Shown here piece by piece: positions 24,113 through 32,966 of a stretch of DNA of 37,180 nucleotides. This stretch comes from Candidatus Magasanikbacteria bacterium CG_4_10_14_0_2_um_filter_37_12 (lineage in GTDB: Bacteria; Patescibacteriota; Patescibacteriia; Magasanikbacterales; UBA922), in contig PFPK01000018.1 in the NCBI GenBank assembly GCA_002793015.1, forward strand, positions 1 to 37,180. Reading direction: 5' to 3'. The translations under genes and the position numbers were made by a program. The notes beneath the pieces were generated by a model, which saw nothing but the letters and a program-made list of their open reading frames with translations, had not been told where the DNA came from and did no database searches. How positions within the stretch are numbered: the first letter of the stretch is position 1; every line of letters begins with the position of its first letter.

Positions 24113-26383
24113 CTATTTTGTATAGATATTCAAGGGTAGTTGGTAGTACCAAATAAAAAATCCTGAATATCTCTCCAACACTCCACCAGACAACAAGGTA
24201 AATTGTTCAACTTCCTCTTCCGACATAGTTTCTTGTGGTCTGGCAAAAAAGAAAGCACAGACTCCTTTCTTATCCAATTTTTCAAACAATGGACTAGTTT
24301 GGCCTGCAACAATCGAGTCTTTTATCAAACTATCATATAAACTAATTCTTTGTTCTTGACCAAATTGATAATCTATTGGAAAATTTCCACCCACAATCTC
24401 CCCTTTGGATATAGACTCCAAAGGCAACAACGACCAAGTATCAGAAAGCACTCGGACACACCCTAAGTCAAAGCCATCTTTTTTGGATAAATCATAAATG
24501 TAATTGGCTACTTTATACTCGTCAATGCTAACTACACGCATATCTGGCCCAGAAGCAAAAGAAACTGTCCCTAGCCAAGCAAACATCACAATCATTGAGA
24601 AAAAAACCAAAGCTCTATATCTCTTTTTCATTTTTCCAAAATTAATTCCACAAAAACCAACAATAACATAAATTAAAATAAGTAAAGCAAACACAGGATC
24701 TAACCGACGAACAAATGATCTGTCTCCCTCAAGCACAAACCAACTTAGTAAATATCCTCCAACAACACTGGTAGAAAAAATATTAAAGACAAGCCAAATT
24801 AAATTCTTGTTTTTGACAGATTGCCAAAACCCAAAAATAGTCAACACAAAAATACCGAATGTAACCACCATCACTGGCCAACGCCAGTCAGTAAACAAGT
24901 TAGAAACAAAAGCGTAATCTGGTGTATGATTGAATAATATATTACCACTAAGAATATCATGTGATCGAATAGCATTAGCATAGTACCAACCACTAAATTG
25001 TCCAAGCATTTGTTTTAATTGGTCAAACATGTTCCAAGACTGCGGAAAATGACTACTTCCACTCACCGTTTCTATTACCGGCCAAACACAAACAGCCACA
25101 ATTATAGAAAAAATAAAAATAACTTTCTCAAAAAACTTATTATCTTTCAAATTAATATTTTTAAATATCAAAGAAATAATAATGAAAGACCACAATAAAA
25201 TAAAAAACAGTGTGTACCCAAAAATCATTAATGTGCTAAAGAAAATAGTCAAATTCCTCTGTCGTCGATCATTCTTATGAAGATACTGAAGCCACAACAT
25301 GAGAGTAAACAAAAACAAAAGCAAACCAAAACTAACCGGCAAAGTCAGACTACCAAGTGCCTGAAATGTAAAAGGAATAAGAGATAGAAAAGCCAAGAAA
25401 AGAGCGGCTCGCCACGAACCAAACAGCAACCGACCAATACGCAACAAAACTATTGGCAAAACTAATGACCACAAAAATACCATCAGCCACTTGTTGAGAG
25501 TCAATAAATCAATGTCTAATGTGCTTGATAATAGTACGGTAGAACCCCACAAATGTCCGTATAAATATTTATTTGGTATGACCAATGCTTCTGGCAAATC
25601 CACACTAGCCACTTCTCGCCAACTAGCCTCTGACCCAAACAAAACTGGCAAAACAGATTGACCATCCAAAAGTTTACTCTCGACAGCAACATGTCGCCAA
25701 ACATCACCTCCCCAAGGAAGCCGATGCGATAGCGGTAAATACAAATGCATAGCAAGCGACTGGACAATAATCAAAAACAGCAAGGTCTTAACTTTATATT
25801 TAGAACAAACCAACACCCCTAAAATAAAGATGGACAAAAAAGTCAGAGGAAGAACTAGTCTGTCGATACTCTGCCAAGGAGAAAACAAAGCCTCGGTACT
25901 ACTTGTTTTAAACAAAAGAAAAGTTGTTATCAAAATTAACACAAAAAAAATAGCCAGGAAGATGCTATTTTTGGGAAATATGGCAAAATCAAAATTACTT
26001 TTTTCACGAATAAAAAAATCCCTGTTTCTATTTTTATTAATTAATAAAAATAGTGTGTAACTAAATATCGTCAAAAAAAGATAAACACCCCAAAGCAACG
26101 CTGGAGTAATTTTGTACCAGACAACTAAAATGGAAGTAAATAGACCCAAAAGTGTGAAGACAACAAAAAAAGACAGGACAATAGTCATCCAATCTTGGTG
26201 GCGTAACCCAAAAATTCTATGCAAAATGCAACGCCAGTAATCACCCACAAACCATAGATAAAACACAAATAATAAAATACCTACAGCATGGCTATGCCAA
26301 ACAGTCAGTTGAAAATAAAATAAAGTTAATACGACCACCAACTTCAGTACCTCTACTAATTTTATTTTGTATAAAAATTTCAT
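24113..26383 (-). CDS. Large multi-TM membrane protein, likely GT-C-type
   Basis: 756 residues with at least 13 hydrophobic segments spread over the first 600, and a soluble C-terminal portion of about 130 residues (VSIDEYKVANYIYDLSKKDGFD...). A periplasmic-loop motif near residue 210-225, RLPWGGDVWRHVAVESKLLDG, has the acidic and basic residues expected of a GT-C or oligosaccharyltransferase-like active-site loop; the neighbouring divergent gene has GYGFDAFIHRATEQWILVNG at the same place. Both also share SPWQ before a helix. No specific family is named. It probably acts on lipid-linked surface glycans. Read away from the paralogue at 26456. Confidence 0.75.
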   Translation of the reverse strand: MKFLYKIKLVEVLKLVVVLTLFYFQLTVWHSHAVGILLFVFYLWFVGDYWRCILHRIFGLRHQDWMTIVLSFFVVFTLLGLFTSILVVWYKITPALLWGVYLFLTIFSYTLFLLINKNRNRDFFIREKSNFDFAIFPKNSIFLAIFFVLILITTFLLFKTSSTEALFSPWQSIDRLVLPLTFLSIFILGVLVCSKYKVKTLLFLIIVQSLAMHLYLPLSHRLPWGGDVWRHVAVESKLLDGQSVLPVLFGSEASWREVASVDLPEALVIPNKYLYGHLWGSTVLLSSTLDIDLLTLNKWLMVFLWSLVLPIVLLRIGRLLFGSWRAALFLAFLSLIPFTFQALGSLTLPVSFGLLLFLFTLMLWLQYLHKNDRRQRNLTIFFSTLMIFGYTLFFILLWSFIIISLIFKNINLKDNKFFEKVIFIFSIIVAVCVWPVIETVSGSSHFPQSWNMFDQLKQMLGQFSGWYYANAIRSHDILSGNILFNHTPDYAFVSNLFTDWRWPVMVVTFGIFVLTIFGFWQSVKNKNLIWLVFNIFSTSVVGGYLLSWFVLEGDRSFVRRLDPVFALLILIYVIVGFCGINFGKMKKRYRALVFFSMIVMFAWLGTVSFASGPDMRVVSIDEYKVANYIYDLSKKDGFDLGCVRVLSDTWSLLPLESISKGEIVGGNFPIDYQFGQEQRISLYDSLIKDSIVAGQTSPLFEKLDKKGVCAFFFARPQETMSEEEVEQFTLLSGGVLERYSGFFIWYYQLPLNIYTK

Positions 26384-26455
26384 AATTGATTATTACTTCC
26401 AAATTCTATATACTGTTCTCCAGAAACTATAGCTAAATATAGCTCAAAAAGCAAG

Positions 26456-28720
26456 ATGAAACTCCGCTATTCCAAAAAACAACAACGTCTAATCGTGACT
26501 ACAGGGGCCACCATGCTTTTGATATTAAATATCATGTTGTTGCACAGCATGCTTATTGGCATCCCCGCTATCGCCATCTATACTTATATCTTTAGCAGAT
26601 TGATTACGGATATTTTTTTAACAAAAGAAACACTAGGAAAATTATTTTATGGTTTTCTGCTCCTCCTCACTGGACAAATCATCCTCAACACCGCTTGCTA
26701 CTACATAAGTGGTGTGAACATTGGAACGATCGTCATTTCTTTATTATTACCGTTTTTATTGTTCTTGTTTACAACGAGGAGCGAAGAACGAGCAACGAGC
26801 AAAAAAAATGATTTAACACTTAAACCATCAAACCCTTTAACAGCAGTTATTGGTACAGTCAGTATACTGATGAATATAACTCTTTTGTTAATCTTGTTTA
26901 CCAACCACACCACATCCATCATGCCTTCACCATGGCAAGCAGTAAACTACTGGTTTTTCATTCTGTTTGTTATTTCCACTGGGCTTCTAATCTTGTTTAT
27001 TTGGAAAAATAAAAATTACCAGACCAGTATCTTGGCCGTATCACTACACCTATTCGTGATGTATGGGATTGCTGGAATCCTCTATTCACTCGGCTATGGC
27101 TTCGACGCCTTCATTCACAGAGCAACTGAACAATGGATTCTTGTCAATGGTAGTATTTTACCAAAAACTCCCTACTACATTGGTCAATACAGCCTAGTTG
27201 CTTGGATGGCCCACCTCACTAATCTGCCTATTTTTTATATTGATGTTTATCTCGTACCAATCTTGGCTTCTGTATCTCTGCCACTTGTCATTTCTACAAC
27301 ACTAAAAAAAATCTGGTATATCCCCTACAAAATTGGTATTCTACTTACCCTCTTCATTCCTTTCATACCATTTCTTTCATTCAACCTCACCACTCCCCAC
27401 AACCTGGTAATTTTATTTACCGTTCTAATTGTCTTCACCACGCTTGGATATCTAAAAGATAAAATTACTCTCATCATCCCCATCCTTCTCTCTCTCGCCT
27501 CTCTCGCCATACACCCCCTAGTTGCCACCCCAACGCTTATTTTTCTAGTAGGAATAATAATCACAAAAAAAATAACTTCGTCAAAATTATCTCTTATCTT
27601 TCATCTCTTATTTTTCACGGCAATCACACTGACAGTACCAATATTATTCCTCATCAACAATTTTCTTAACAACGCCCCACTTCCGCAATTCACCAACTCT
27701 CTCACCCAATTTCCTCTTTTTCTCGAACTCTTCCGTTGTCCATACTGGTACCTGACTCATGCCCCCCTACTTTATGAAATAATTTATGCCTGGCAGTGGT
27801 TGATCATTCCGACAGCTCTAACTTTGTGTGTTGGTGGATTTTTGATGATAAAAAAGAAAATACCTGCAATTTATTTATTTCCACTAACAACAATAGCTTT
27901 ATTTTTAAGTGCTTGGTTTCTCCGTAGCTGGATTGTCTTCCCCGACGTGGTCTCCTACGAACAGGGCGATTATCCAATGCGACTTCTGAAAACTAGTCTG
28001 ATATTTATTCTACCATTTGGAATGTACATGATTCACAGAGCACTTAAACACTTAAACACCTTAGCACAAAAACAATTTAACCATTTAACAATTAAACAAT
28101 TAAGTACTCAAAAAACAGCGTTCACTTTCATGCTAGTAACAATCATTTCAACAGTAATAATGCTATCCCTCTACTTCTCCTACCCTCAAAGAAATATCAA
28201 ATCCCGTTTTCCTGGATTTAATGTAACGGCATCTGATTTTGAAGCTGTAGAATGGATTTACAAACAAGAAACAGACTTTTCTTTTTCTCCGGCTCTAGAT
28301 ATGAATCAATCTACCATGACTGAAGGCGTAATTTTAGGACTAATGGATGGCACAAACTTAATTGAAAAAAAACCTCATGAATTTGATTATATTGTCCTGT
28401 CAAATCAACTTGTTTCAGCGGCTGCTCTGACAAAATATAGTTTTGCCAAATATTTTCAAACTAACCATGGAGAAATATTTTATTACGCTATTCCGACTGG
28501 TGGCGATCTCTATCGACAATATGGTAAAATGCTTTATGAAGGACAGAAACGGGCATATATGAATGATGCTATGGAGATTGCTGGGGTAAATAAGGCTTAT
28601 TTTGTGATAAACAACTACTGGGCGAACGCTAATAAAATTATTGAAGGAGCGAAGATGAGTGCTGATTCGTGGGAGGTTATTGGTGATGGAGATGTTTGGA
28701 TTTTTGTTTATAAAAAATAA
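26456..28720 (+). CDS. Large multi-TM membrane protein, paralogue of 24113-26383
   Basis: 754 residues with about 13 hydrophobic segments, then a soluble C-terminal domain (FPGFNVTASDFEAVEWIYKQETDF...GDGDVWIFVYKK). The first periplasmic loop has GYGFDAFIHRATEQWILVNGSILP, comparable to GGDVWRHVAVES in the divergent neighbour and to the acidic loop of GT-C enzymes. Two heptamer-like arrays lie inside it: TTRSEERATSKK (26774-26801) and ALKHLNTLAQKQFNHLTIKQLST (28041-28112), both in loops between helices. The gap of 72 bases to the divergent gene must hold both promoters. Activity is inferred only. Confidence 0.75.
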   Translation: MKLRYSKKQQRLIVTTGATMLLILNIMLLHSMLIGIPAIAIYTYIFSRLITDIFLTKETLGKLFYGFLLLLTGQIILNTACYYISGVNIGTIVISLLLPFLLFLFTTRSEERATSKKNDLTLKPSNPLTAVIGTVSILMNITLLLILFTNHTTSIMPSPWQAVNYWFFILFVISTGLLILFIWKNKNYQTSILAVSLHLFVMYGIAGILYSLGYGFDAFIHRATEQWILVNGSILPKTPYYIGQYSLVAWMAHLTNLPIFYIDVYLVPILASVSLPLVISTTLKKIWYIPYKIGILLTLFIPFIPFLSFNLTTPHNLVILFTVLIVFTTLGYLKDKITLIIPILLSLASLAIHPLVATPTLIFLVGIIITKKITSSKLSLIFHLLFFTAITLTVPILFLINNFLNNAPLPQFTNSLTQFPLFLELFRCPYWYLTHAPLLYEIIYAWQWLIIPTALTLCVGGFLMIKKKIPAIYLFPLTTIALFLSAWFLRSWIVFPDVVSYEQGDYPMRLLKTSLIFILPFGMYMIHRALKHLNTLAQKQFNHLTIKQLSTQKTAFTFMLVTIISTVIMLSLYFSYPQRNIKSRFPGFNVTASDFEAVEWIYKQETDFSFSPALDMNQSTMTEGVILGLMDGTNLIEKKPHEFDYIVLSNQLVSAAALTKYSFAKYFQTNHGEIFYYAIPTGGDLYRQYGKMLYEGQKRAYMNDAMEIAGVNKAYFVINNYWANANKIIEGAKMSADSWEVIGDGDVWIFVYKK
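26774..26801. repeat. Heptamer tandem array, unit acgagca
   Basis: Four units: acgagga, gcgaaga, acgagca, acgagca. It lies inside the large membrane protein gene, read as TRSEERATSK, a hydrophilic loop between two helices. Confidence 0.7.
28041..28112. repeat. Degenerate 7-8-base tandem repeats
   Basis: Repeated cacttaaa units followed by aatttaacc, atttaac, aattaaac and aattaagt. The spacing is 7 to 9 bases and less regular than in the other arrays. It is read as KHLNTL and FNHLTIKQLST in the same membrane protein. Confidence 0.55.
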
Positions 28721-28777
28721 ATAAAATTTGACAATTAAAATCTAATTAAAACTGATTATCGACACATCTCATGAAAT

Positions 28778-29299
28778 ATGCTCAAGCTAGTAAAACCTTC
28801 CTACAAATATCGACACTCGTTTCTCGAAGCACTTGATGAATATGGCAGTGATCATATTTCTGGCATTTTTCACATCGATCTTGCGTATACTAATTTTAAA
28901 AAATATCTTTCCTGTGTTCGTAATCAAGAACGAGGAATAGATCTGACAAGAGGAATTGTGCCATCATCAGCATTTTGGCTCATTGATGGCGATGAATTCG
29001 TTGGTGCAGTTTCCTTTAGACACAAACTAAACAAACGATTACGAGAATATGGTGGTCATATTGGGTACAGCATTCGTCCTAGCAAACGCAAAAAAAGATA
29101 TGGAACCATGATGCTCGCAATGGCTCTAACGCATGTAAAAAAATATGGATTAAAAAAAATCATAATTATGTGTGATTATGACAATACTGCTTCCCAAAAA
29201 ATCATCAAGGCAAACGGCGGGGTGCTTCACGATACTATCAAAACCAAGTCCAATTCTAATAAAAAACTGATAATGCACTGGTGGATTGATTTGGTTTAA
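28778..29299 (+). CDS. GNAT-family N-acetyltransferase
   Basis: 173 residues, the usual size. Core motifs: FWLIDGDEFVGAVSFRHKLN (strand 4), then GGHIGYSIRPSKRKKRYGTMMLAMAL, which is the acetyl-CoA loop (RxxxRxxGxG-like, with YG in place of GxG), and MCDYDNTASQKIIKANGG. The opening LVKPSYKYRHSFLEALDEYGSD is typical of a subgroup with a longer N-terminal helix. It transfers an acetyl group from acetyl-CoA to an amine; substrate unknown. Possible start region: ATG 28778, 57 bases after the membrane protein. Confidence 0.9.
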   Translation: MLKLVKPSYKYRHSFLEALDEYGSDHISGIFHIDLAYTNFKKYLSCVRNQERGIDLTRGIVPSSAFWLIDGDEFVGAVSFRHKLNKRLREYGGHIGYSIRPSKRKKRYGTMMLAMALTHVKKYGLKKIIIMCDYDNTASQKIIKANGGVLHDTIKTKSNSNKKLIMHWWIDLV

Positions 29300-29382
29300 A
29301 CCAGCAGACTACACAGTCTCCACAGAGCTATGGAGCCTAAGTACTTATTAACCAACAAACAATAGTTTAATAGGATAAAACT

Positions 29383-29661
29383 ATGTCAACACTACGAATA
29401 AACAAGACAATGCAAAATATGTCATAGTTTATCACCCTAACGGTAATAGAATGGATAGATATTTACAAAGTCAGAATATTTCAAAATAATTACAGATAGC
29501 TTAACATTTTGCAAAAAAACAAAGGACTCAAAGTATATAAATACGTCATTATGACAAATCATCTGTACATGATAGTAACAACATCTGAAATGAATGATTT
29601 AGCCCAAGTGATCAGTGACTTCAAAAAACATACTACAAGAGAAATATATAAATTATTATAA
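29383..29661 (+). pseudogene. IS200-like/RAYT transposase remnant with two TAG stops
   Basis: A single frame from ATG 29383 to TAA 29661 is interrupted by two TAG codons. It reads FITLTVIEWIDIY..., then LNILQKNKGLKVYKYVIMTNHLYMIV and EMNDLAQVISDFKKHTTREIYKLL. This is the N-terminal two thirds of REP-associated tyrosine transposases (Y1_Tnp), whose usual forms are TFTVVGWIDLF and YVIMPNHVHLI...DLSxIMxDFKxFTS. The HUH motif is broken (His to Tyr) and the C-terminal part with the catalytic tyrosine is gone, so it is inactive. The rest of the 433-base gap (29300-29732) has an imperfect ctcca/tggag hairpin near 29317-29335 and nothing else I can name. Confidence 0.8.
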
Positions 29662-29732
29662 GAAGATAATAGAAATTAAATATATTTCCCTTCCTGCCTT
29701 GGTTTAGTAAAAATTCAAATTTTAATTTTACT

Positions 29733-29975
29733 ATGTACACCCTCTACATCCTCCAATGTTCCGACGGTTCACTCTACACAGGAATTACACGAAATCTAGA
29801 TAACCGCCTAAAAACACACAGCGAAGGAAAAGGCTCAAAATATGTCCGAGCCAGATTACCTATAACGCTAGTCTTCAAAGAAAAACATATAGACCGATCA
29901 GAAGCCACGAAACGCGAGATGGAAATTAAAAAGATGAGTAGAGAAAATAAACTTAAAATAATAAAAAAAATATAA
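29733..29975 (+). CDS. GIY-YIG domain protein (YhbQ/UvrC-like)
   Basis: 80 residues made up of one GIY-YIG nuclease domain: MYTLYILQCSDGSLYTGITRNLDNRLKTHSEGKGSKYVRAR, with the tyrosines in LYILQC and YTGIT, the Arg in NRLKTH and the metal-binding Glu in SEATKREMEIKKM. Small one-domain members of this kind are common in bacteria and act on branched or structured DNA in vitro; the cellular role is mostly unknown. It lies just after the transposase remnant, without signs of being part of it. It converges on the gene at 29982. Confidence 0.92.
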   Translation: MYTLYILQCSDGSLYTGITRNLDNRLKTHSEGKGSKYVRARLPITLVFKEKHIDRSEATKREMEIKKMSRENKLKIIKKI

Positions 29976-29981
29976 ATCGTC

Positions 29982-31172
29982 CTAGCCATACAATTCCACC
30001 AACCTCTCCACATACTCTCCTTCAGGCTTCTCCCAAGTCGGAATTTTTGTACTCATCTTTTCAATAACTGCTTTATTCTCCACACACCACTGCAATTTAT
30101 TTGTTAGAGAATTAAAATCTCCAGCCTCAAAAGTAAAACCATTCTCCCCCTCCACAATCAACTCCTCAATCCCCTCAATCCGACTGGCTAAGACCGGCAC
30201 ACCAAACGAAAAACTCTCAAAAATAACTGTCGGCGAATTCTCATAACAAAGCGACGGCGCAATCGTCACGTCATTCACAGCAAACAATTCTGGCAACTTT
30301 TCCCGCCCCACCAAACCATGTACAAAAATATTCTCACACCCCATAGCCAAATTCTTGACATCCTCCAAAACAGAACCATCACCAACAATATGCAATTGAC
30401 AATTTTTGTGATTTTCTACAAACTTCTTAAAGACATCAACCAAAAACAAAACACCTTTGTGAATCTCCACCTGTCCCAAATAAAGAAAGTTAAATTTCTG
30501 ATTGCTATCTCGACTTTTGACTTTTGACTTTCTACTTTCGACTACCGCTGTCATCGGATTCCTCACAACTACAAATTTAGACTGTGAAAAAAACCCGCGT
30601 GCCTTGTAAAAATCTAAAAGAAACTGCGACGGCGAGATCACCACTTCTGGCGAAGCAAAAAGTTGCTTCATGATCCACGTGTAAACCTTCGTCGGCCAAC
30701 CAGTGTATCGCCAACTATTTTCTTCTTTTTTCAAAATAATCCCACTCGGCTCGACCAGCTGGACATCGTGCACAGTATGGACATGACGAATCTCCAAAGC
30801 CCGAATCGCCCGAGGAATTAGGAAGCTCATCCCCATAAGATTGTGTGTATGAACGATGTCAGGTTTTTCCCATGTCAAAATCTTCTTCACTTCCCCACTA
30901 ATCGAAAAATTGAAAATATCAATGATATGCCAAAAAAAACGTGATAAAAAGTCATGCTTGTGTGCTTCTGTATAAAAGAAAATATTTTTCGGCTTGATGC
31001 GATAAATTTTCAAATTCTCGTCTTCCTCCACTCCCGCATCATCTGGTGTACTAGTAATCAAAACAATGCTGTGTCCAACCGAAATAAGCCCCTCTACGGT
31101 CTTCCTCACCACCTGCTCTGCCCCACCGCGGGCATAAGGAGGATATAGATTGTTGATTAAACAAATTTTCAT
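29982..31172 (-). CDS. GT4 glycosyltransferase
   Basis: 396 residues from the ATG at 31172 (MKICLINNLYPPYARGGAEQVV); the longer frame to 31271 adds unrelated residues. The GT-B fold shows an N-terminal domain with GGAEQVVRKTVEGL and HTHNLMGM, and a C-terminal domain with NFLYLGQVEIHKGVLFLVDVF, LHIVGDGSVLEDV and the retaining E-x7-E motif ENSPTVIFESFSFGVPVLAS. These enzymes use nucleotide-sugars to build cell-surface glycans. A heptamer array (30511-30545) codes for the loop VVESRKSKVKSRDSNQKF. It runs divergently from dnaB. Confidence 0.9.
   Translation of the reverse strand: MKICLINNLYPPYARGGAEQVVRKTVEGLISVGHSIVLITSTPDDAGVEEDENLKIYRIKPKNIFFYTEAHKHDFLSRFFWHIIDIFNFSISGEVKKILTWEKPDIVHTHNLMGMSFLIPRAIRALEIRHVHTVHDVQLVEPSGIILKKEENSWRYTGWPTKVYTWIMKQLFASPEVVISPSQFLLDFYKARGFFSQSKFVVVRNPMTAVVESRKSKVKSRDSNQKFNFLYLGQVEIHKGVLFLVDVFKKFVENHKNCQLHIVGDGSVLEDVKNLAMGCENIFVHGLVGREKLPELFAVNDVTIAPSLCYENSPTVIFESFSFGVPVLASRIEGIEELIVEGENGFTFEAGDFNSLTNKLQWCVENKAVIEKMSTKIPTWEKPEGEYVERLVELYG
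30511..30545. repeat. Heptamer tandem array, unit tgacttt
   Basis: Five units: cgacttt, tgacttt, tgacttt, ctacttt, cgactac. It is coded inside the GT4 gene as ESRKSKVKSRD, between the N- and C-terminal halves. Confidence 0.8.
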
Positions 31173-31202
31173 ATTTTGATAGTTTTTTAGCCGACATTTC
31201 AT

Positions 31203-31298
31203 AGCCAATAGTTCATAAGAACGACTTGATGAAAATAGTATAACACAACAATACCCCAGTACAAGGTACAACAGACCTATTGGTATGAACTATTGGCT
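31203..31298. repeat. 15-bp inverted repeat upstream of dnaB
   Basis: The arms agccaatagttcata (31203-31217) and tatgaactattggct (31284-31298) are exact reverse complements, with 66 bases between them. A third partial copy, tatgaactatta, lies at 31437-31448 directly before the dnaB ATG. The 279-base gap between the divergent GT4 and dnaB genes holds no gene I can support. Confidence 0.7.
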
Positions 31299-31451
31299 GG
31301 TAAACTAATAAACACAAAACATATAACCACGAACTCTCTCTTGTCAACACTTCCTCCACAGCTACCCCACAACTAGATGGGTAACAGACTTGTCGAACTG
31401 CCACTTTTCAGATAAGATACACAAACTGACACAACCTATGAACTATTAGAT

Positions 31452-32894
31452 ATGGTCAACATTCAAGACATCGAAAAAATCCCCCCTCAAAATATTGAGG
31501 CGGAAAAATCCCTCCTCGGCTGTATCTTGCTTGATAAAGATGCCATGCTTAAGATTGCCGATGATATTGATATGGATGATTTTTATAAAAAAGCGCACTC
31601 TGACATCTTTGAGTCAATTTTGGAATTATATAACAAAAACGAACCAATCGACATTTTGACTCTCGGTAATAAATTGGAAGAAAAAAATAAAACAGCCACA
31701 ACTGGTGGTAAAAGTTATTTGGCAGAATTATCCAATGCTGTCCCGACGACAACTCACATCAAAGAGTATGCCAGCATTGTCCGTAAGAAATCTACTCTCA
31801 GAAAATTGTTGAATGCTGCCCACCAGATATCTGGGCTGGGCTACCAAGACAACGCCGAGGACGTGGATACTATCCTAGACGAAGCTCAACAATATCTTTA
31901 CTGCATAACTCAAAAACATCTCAAACAGTCATTCGTGCCAATCAGCGATGTCCTTAGTAATGCCTTCGAGCGCATTGACGAATTGCATCGTGAAAAAGGA
32001 AAACTCCGTGGTATTCCGACAGGATTCAAAAAATTAGATAACTTGCTGGCAGGTTTCCAAAAGTCCGACCTGATAATTCTCGCCGCCCGTCCAGCTGTCG
32101 GTAAGACTTCTCTAGCCCTAGACTTTGCTCGTCATACAGCAATTCGTAGTAAGGCCAAGGTAGGTATATTTTCTCTCGAGATGAGTAAAGAACAGCTTGT
32201 CGATCGTCTACTCTGTGCTGAAGCTGATGTCGATCTCTGGAAAATGCGTACTGGCAATCTCTCCGACCGTCCAGACAGTAGCGACTTCCCCCGCATTGGT
32301 AATGCCATGGGAAAATTATCCGAAGCCAAAATATTTATCGACGACACAGCTGGACAAAATGTATTACAAATTAGAACAAAAGCCCGTCGGCTGAAAGCCG
32401 AACATGGGCTTGACATGATCATCATCGACTACCTCCAACTGATGAACTCCACTAGCAAGCGTGGTAGTGACAATCGTGTCCAAGAAGTGGCTGAGATGAG
32501 TCGCGGATTGAAACTCTTGGCTCGTGAACTTGATATACCAGTCCTCTGCTTGTCCCAGCTTTCTCGTGCAGTTGAACAGACCAAACCAGCTATCCCAAAG
32601 TTGTCACACTTACGAGATTCTGGTAGTATTGAGCAGGATGCTGATGTGGTCATGTTTATTTATCGTAAAGCTGCGGATAGAAATTATCGGATAGAAGATA
32701 TTCCCCCAGATGAAATGTCTCTCGCTGAAATCCACATTGCCAAGCATAGAAACGGACCAACGGGAGTAGTCCGAACATTCTTTGATCAAGAACGCGCCAG
32801 TTTCAAAAATCTAGACACCGACTACACACCACCGCCAACTCCACAATCTATTCCACAACCAACATCAACGCCAAATAAAGTACCATCTTTCTAG
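31452..32894 (+). CDS. dnaB: Replicative DNA helicase DnaB
   Basis: 480 residues, normal length, no intein. The N-terminal domain opens with PPQNIEAEKSLLGCILLD and has SNAVPTTTHIKEYASIV. The RecA-like helicase domain has GIPTGFKKLDNLLAGF, Walker A LAARPAVGKTSLA near residue 213-221, FSLEMSKEQLVDRLL, Walker B MIIIDYLQLM near residue 322, and CLSQLSRAVEQ and LRDSGSIEQDADVVMF. The tail ends in a Pro/Thr-rich stretch. It unwinds DNA at the replication fork as a hexamer and loads primase. It starts the housekeeping block with ybaB and recR. Confidence 0.97.
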   Translation: MVNIQDIEKIPPQNIEAEKSLLGCILLDKDAMLKIADDIDMDDFYKKAHSDIFESILELYNKNEPIDILTLGNKLEEKNKTATTGGKSYLAELSNAVPTTTHIKEYASIVRKKSTLRKLLNAAHQISGLGYQDNAEDVDTILDEAQQYLYCITQKHLKQSFVPISDVLSNAFERIDELHREKGKLRGIPTGFKKLDNLLAGFQKSDLIILAARPAVGKTSLALDFARHTAIRSKAKVGIFSLEMSKEQLVDRLLCAEADVDLWKMRTGNLSDRPDSSDFPRIGNAMGKLSEAKIFIDDTAGQNVLQIRTKARRLKAEHGLDMIIIDYLQLMNSTSKRGSDNRVQEVAEMSRGLKLLARELDIPVLCLSQLSRAVEQTKPAIPKLSHLRDSGSIEQDADVVMFIYRKAADRNYRIEDIPPDEMSLAEIHIAKHRNGPTGVVRTFFDQERASFKNLDTDYTPPPTPQSIPQPTSTPNKVPSF

Positions 32895-32966
32895 ACCTAT
32901 AATTTTTTTAAAAACTCAATCACAAAAATCAGTGAAACCCAATTTAATCAACATAATCAATGTTAT

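Noticed and set aside
28728-28760. Promoter for the GNAT gene (TTGACA at 28728)
   Set aside because: The -35 box is perfect but the best -10 candidate lies at a spacing of about 20 bases, so the match is too weak to list.
29383-29661. TAG readthrough or recoding, making the transposase frame intact
   Set aside because: Other genes in the window (for example rmlB and dnaB) end in TAG, and the HUH residue and C-terminus are also lost.
29733-29975. Homing endonuclease in the transposase remnant
   Set aside because: The protein is a bare GIY-YIG domain of the common YhbQ/UvrC-like type with no extra DNA-binding domain or intron signs.
31173-31451. Replication origin upstream of dnaB
   Set aside because: No cluster of DnaA boxes or AT-rich unwinding region of the expected type was seen, and dnaA and dnaN are not nearby.
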